Made by a program: the position numbers and the translations under genes. From assembly GCA_030841035.1 (NCBI GenBank), contig JAVEDI010000060.1:1-64000 (forward strand): a stretch of 64,000 nucleotides of DNA, given 5' to 3'. The DNA is from Actinomycetota bacterium. Lineage in GTDB: Bacteria > Actinomycetota > Actinomycetes > JACCUZ01. Below are positions 61,492 to 64,000 of the stretch, piece after piece; the stretch's first letter is position 1, and each line of letters opens with the position of its first letter. A model generated the notes under the pieces. The model made no database searches. It had not been told where the DNA came from and saw only the letters and a program-made list of their open reading frames with translations.

Positions 61492-63095
61492 GCGCCCCCC
61501 TCGGTGGCCGCCAGCAGCTGCGCCACACCCTGCGCGCGGCGGCGAAGGTGCAGCCGCACGGCGGGTCGGCCACGGCCGGTGAGCGCACCGAGGTCGCCCA
61601 GTGCCTGCGCCGTCTGGAGCCGTCCGAACGTGAACGGCTGGCCGGGCACCGGCACGTCGCGCTCGACCGCGCCGGTGACCTGCAGGAAGACCCCGACCTG
61701 CGGACCGCCCTTGTGGAACTGGCCGGTGGAGTGCAGGAAACGCGGCGCCCACCCGAAGGTCGTCGCGCGCCCGCCCAGCCGCCGGGCCAGCCGTGGCCGG
61801 ACGCCGGCGGCCGCCGACTCCCCGTGGCGGTCGAGGTAGGCCATCACGGCGAGGTAGCCGCGCTCGGGCACCAGCCCGAGCAGGCCGCGGAGGACACCGG
61901 CCAGGTCCGTGGGGGAGCCGAGGGAGGTGAGGTCGCCGTACACCTCGATGTCGCCCTCGACCACCGCGGGCTCGCCCTCGGGCAGCGGACCGTCGCCGGC
62001 GTCGTCGAGGATCTTGCGGGTGTTGTCCTTGGACTCGGCGACGTTGGGCTGGTCGAACGGGTTGATGCCGAGGATCCGGCCGGCGACGGCCGTGGCGTAC
62101 TCCCAGAGCAGGAACTGCGCGCCCAGCGAGCCCGCGACCGTGGTTCCCTCGAAGCCCTCCGGCGGTGTGCCGAGCACCAACCGGTGTACGTCGCCGGGGG
62201 CGTCGGCGAAGCCGGGGGCGTCGACCCCCTCGACGACCACGGGCAGGATCCCCTTGCTCTCCTTGCCGGTCGACTCGGCGATGAGCTGCTCGGCCCAGTC
62301 ACCGAAGCCGACGATGCCCGACCCGTGGTCGGCGATCGCCAGCTTGTCGCGGCCGGCCAGCGCCGCCTTGCCCATCGCGGCACCCAGGTGCAGCCCCGGG
62401 TTGCCCTCCTCGCCACGGAGCAACTCGGCGAGCACCCGCGCGTCGGCGAGCAGCCGCTGCACGTCGGCCCCGGCGAGCAGGCTCGGTGTCAGGCCGAACG
62501 CCGACAGCGCGCTGTAGCGGCCACCCACGTTCGGGTCGGCGAGCACCACCTCCTGTCCGGCCTTCCGGGCCCGCTCCTCCAACGGCGACCCCGGGTCCGT
62601 GACCACGACGACGCGCTCCGCCGGGTCGATACCGGCGTCGACGAACGCCTGGGTGTAGGCGCGCAGGTGGCTGTCGGTCTCGATCGTCGACCCGCTCTTG
62701 GACGAGACCACCAGCACGGTGCGGTCCAGCCGGTCGTTCAGGGCCGCGCCGACCTGGTGGGGGTCGGTGCTGTCGAGCACGGTCAGGTCGGCACCGGCCG
62801 TGCGGGTGATGACCTCCGGCGCGAGCGACGAGCCGCCCATGCCGGCCAGCACGACGTGGTCGAGGCTGGCCTTGGTGAACCGCTCGTGCAGGCCCGTGAG
62901 CTGCGGCAGCAGCGCCTGCGAGGTCTCGGGCAGGTCGAGCCAGCCGAGGCGCTGCTGCGCCTCCGGCTGGGCGGCGGGGCCCCACAGGGAGGCGTCCCTC
63001 GCGAGCAGCGCCGCGGGCAGCCCGGCCAGGTCGGAGGTGTCCGCATCGAGGGTGCTCGAGACCCGGACGATCCCCGTGGGGGCGTCCGTGCTCAC
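61488..63095 (-). CDS. pgi: Glucose-6-phosphate isomerase
   Basis: This 535-residue isomerase carries the SIS-type sugar-phosphate domains: [20 protein letters not shown] near residue 83 and [20 protein letters not shown] near 130. The later [16 protein letters not shown] carries conserved active-site residues. It belongs to the actinobacterial subgroup that is encoded with tal and zwf and is shorter in motifs than the E. coli enzyme. The GTG at 63095 overlaps the tal stop; GGGAGG touches the start, so the real start could be a few codons further in. Confidence 0.9.
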   Translation of the reverse strand: MSTDAPTGIVRVSSTLDADTSDLAGLPAALLARDASLWGPAAQPEAQQRLGWLDLPETSQALLPQLTGLHERFTKASLDHVVLAGMGGSSLAPEVITRTAGADLTVLDSTDPHQVGAALNDRLDRTVLVVSSKSGSTIETDSHLRAYTQAFVDAGIDPAERVVVVTDPGSPLEERARKAGQEVVLADPNVGGRYSALSAFGLTPSLLAGADVQRLLADARVLAELLRGEEGNPGLHLGAAMGKAALAGRDKLAIADHGSGIVGFGDWAEQLIAESTGKESKGILPVVVEGVDAPGFADAPGDVHRLVLGTPPEGFEGTTVAGSLGAQFLLWEYATAVAGRILGINPFDQPNVAESKDNTRKILDDAGDGPLPEGEPAVVEGDIEVYGDLTSLGSPTDLAGVLRGLLGLVPERGYLAVMAYLDRHGESAAAGVRPRLARRLGGRATTFGWAPRFLHSTGQFHKGGPQVGVFLQVTGAVERDVPVPGQPFTFGRLQTAQALGDLGALTGRGRPAVRLHLRRRAQGVAQLLAATEGGA

Positions 63096-64000
63096 CTCCC
63101 GGCCTCTCCGCCGAGGCGCTCGAGCTCCGCGGCGGTCGACTCCAGCAGTTCCTTCCAGGACGCCTCGAACTTCTCGACAGCTTCGTCCTCGAGGACCTTG
63201 ACCACGTCGTCGTAGTCGACGCCGATCTGGGCCAGCTGGTCGAGGGTCTGCCGGGCGTCGGCGTAGTAGGGGTGGATGGTGTCGCCGCGGATCTGGCCGT
63301 GGTCGGCGACGGCGTCGAGGGTGGCTTCGGGCATGGTGTTGACCACATCGGGGGCGACGAGCTCGACGACGTACATGGTGTCGTCGTAGGAGGGGTCCTT
63401 GACGCCGGTGGAGGCCCACAGCGGTCGTTGGGGCCTGGCGCCGGCTTCGTGCAGGCGGGTCCAGCGGTCGGTGGCGAAGACCTCCTCGTGCTGCTGGTAG
63501 GCCAGGCGGGCGTTGGCGATCGCTGCCTTGCCCTTGAGTGCCTTGGCCTCGGGGCTGCCCATCTTGTCCAGCCGTTTGTCGATCTCGGTGTCGACGCGGC
63601 TGACGAAGAACGAGGCGACGGAGGTGAGGCGGGACAGGTCGTGCCCGGCGGCGCGCGCGCGTTCGATGCCTTCGAGGAAGGCGTCCATGACGGCTGCGTA
63701 GCGCTGGAGGGAGAAGATGAGGGTGACGTTGACGCTGATGCCCTCGGCCAGGCACTGTGCGATGGCGGGCAGGCTGGCCTCGGTGGCGGGGATCTTGATG
63801 AACAGGTTGGGTCGGTCGACCAGCCACCACAGCTGGCGGGCTTCGGCCACGGTGGTGTGTGTGTCGTGGGCGAGGCGGGGATCGACCTCGATGGAGACCC
63901 GTCCGTCGACCCCGTCGCTGGCTTCGTAGACCGGTCGCAGCACGTCACAGGCCCACCGCACGTCGAAGGTCGTCACCATGCGCACGGCCTCCTCGACCTC
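63092..64000 (-). CDS. tal: Transaldolase (5' end outside window)
   Basis: The C-terminal ~302 residues of transaldolase are present. The Schiff-base lysine lies in [11 protein letters not shown], and [40 protein letters not shown] and [14 protein letters not shown] are typical. About 70 N-terminal residues lie beyond 64000; the frame stays open to the edge. It moves a three-carbon dihydroxyacetone unit in the non-oxidative pentose phosphate pathway. It overlaps pgi by GTGA. Confidence 0.95.
   Translation of the reverse strand, partial: EVEEAVRMVTTFDVRWACDVLRPVYEASDGVDGRVSIEVDPRLAHDTHTTVAEARQLWWLVDRPNLFIKIPATEASLPAIAQCLAEGISVNVTLIFSLQRYAAVMDAFLEGIERARAAGHDLSRLTSVASFFVSRVDTEIDKRLDKMGSPEAKALKGKAAIANARLAYQQHEEVFATDRWTRLHEAGARPQRPLWASTGVKDPSYDDTMYVVELVAPDVVNTMPEATLDAVADHGQIRGDTIHPYYADARQTLDQLAQIGVDYDDVVKVLEDEAVEKFEASWKELLESTAAELERLGGEAGR

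Overview
The window is a GC-rich actinobacterial chromosome segment. The housekeeping gene order matches the Mycobacterium tuberculosis Rv1691-Rv1713 and Streptomyces pyrG-ald-xerD-parA-scpAB neighbourhoods. Together with frequent GTG starts, GTGA/ATGA gene overlaps and the tal-pgi-zwf-opcA-pgl block, this suggests a Nocardioides-like member of the Propionibacteriales (inferred; no species call is possible).

Layout. 1-673: the 3' end of a 23S rRNA gene, the spacer, 5S rRNA and a strong intrinsic terminator, so the window starts inside an rrn operon. 754-14865: a TPR protein, an SSB-like protein, a DUF1015 protein, a second TPR protein, a HAD-IIA phosphatase, an SCP2 protein, a coiled-coil protein, tlyA, nadK, recN, steA, steB/mctB, pyrG and a Nudix hydrolase. 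14895-15655: a possible 14-codon micro-gene and a secreted protein. 15836-22222: ald, xerD, an orphan parA, a small ribbon-helix-helix-like gene, scpA, scpB and rluB (amino-acid catabolism, dimer resolution and chromosome condensation). 22448-29050: an EamA exporter, aroH chorismate mutase, tyrA, cmk, der and an ABC transporter pair. 29346-31311: an HD-GYP protein with a long Ala-Pro tail and a small HTH protein.

31393-55601 is the accessory, catabolic half. It holds coxD/coxE/xdhC/mocA-type maturation genes, a CynX/NimT-type MFS transporter and a PP2C phosphatase. A three-gene fdrA-DUF1116-DUF2877 set (E. coli allF/allG/allH, oxamate carbamoyltransferase) diverges from a xanthine/uracil-type NCS2 permease. 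Then come a molybdenum hydroxylase (coxM, coxS, coxL) with coxG, a MEDS anti-sigma-like sensor, a nitrilase-superfamily amidase, a GAF-GGDEF protein, hydantoinase/oxoprolinase subunits hyuA and hyuB, and a GNAT acetyltransferase. The CoxL active-site loop reads PYRGAGR, not the AYxCSFR of true CO dehydrogenase, so the enzyme is probably a form-II heterocycle hydroxylase. My reading is a purine, pyrimidine or hydantoin salvage pathway: import, ring hydroxylation by a molybdenum enzyme, ATP-dependent ring opening, amide hydrolysis and carbamoyl transfer to phosphate. The order of steps is inference.

55641-57980: a ROK kinase, an NADPH-dependent FMN reductase and a divergent MarR regulator with two TTGAAC-type palindromes between the last two. 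58035-64000: pgl, opcA, zwf, pgi and a truncated tal on the minus strand, the oxidative pentose phosphate operon.

Scattered between genes are five copies of a 53-bp palindromic element with constant outer arms GTGATCGTGAGG/CCTCACGATCAC, a constant inner stem and a covarying middle segment. It looks like an undescribed REP/REPIN-like or terminator family. Several genes also show a TANNNT hexamer 6-7 bases before the start codon, the signature of leaderless transcripts.
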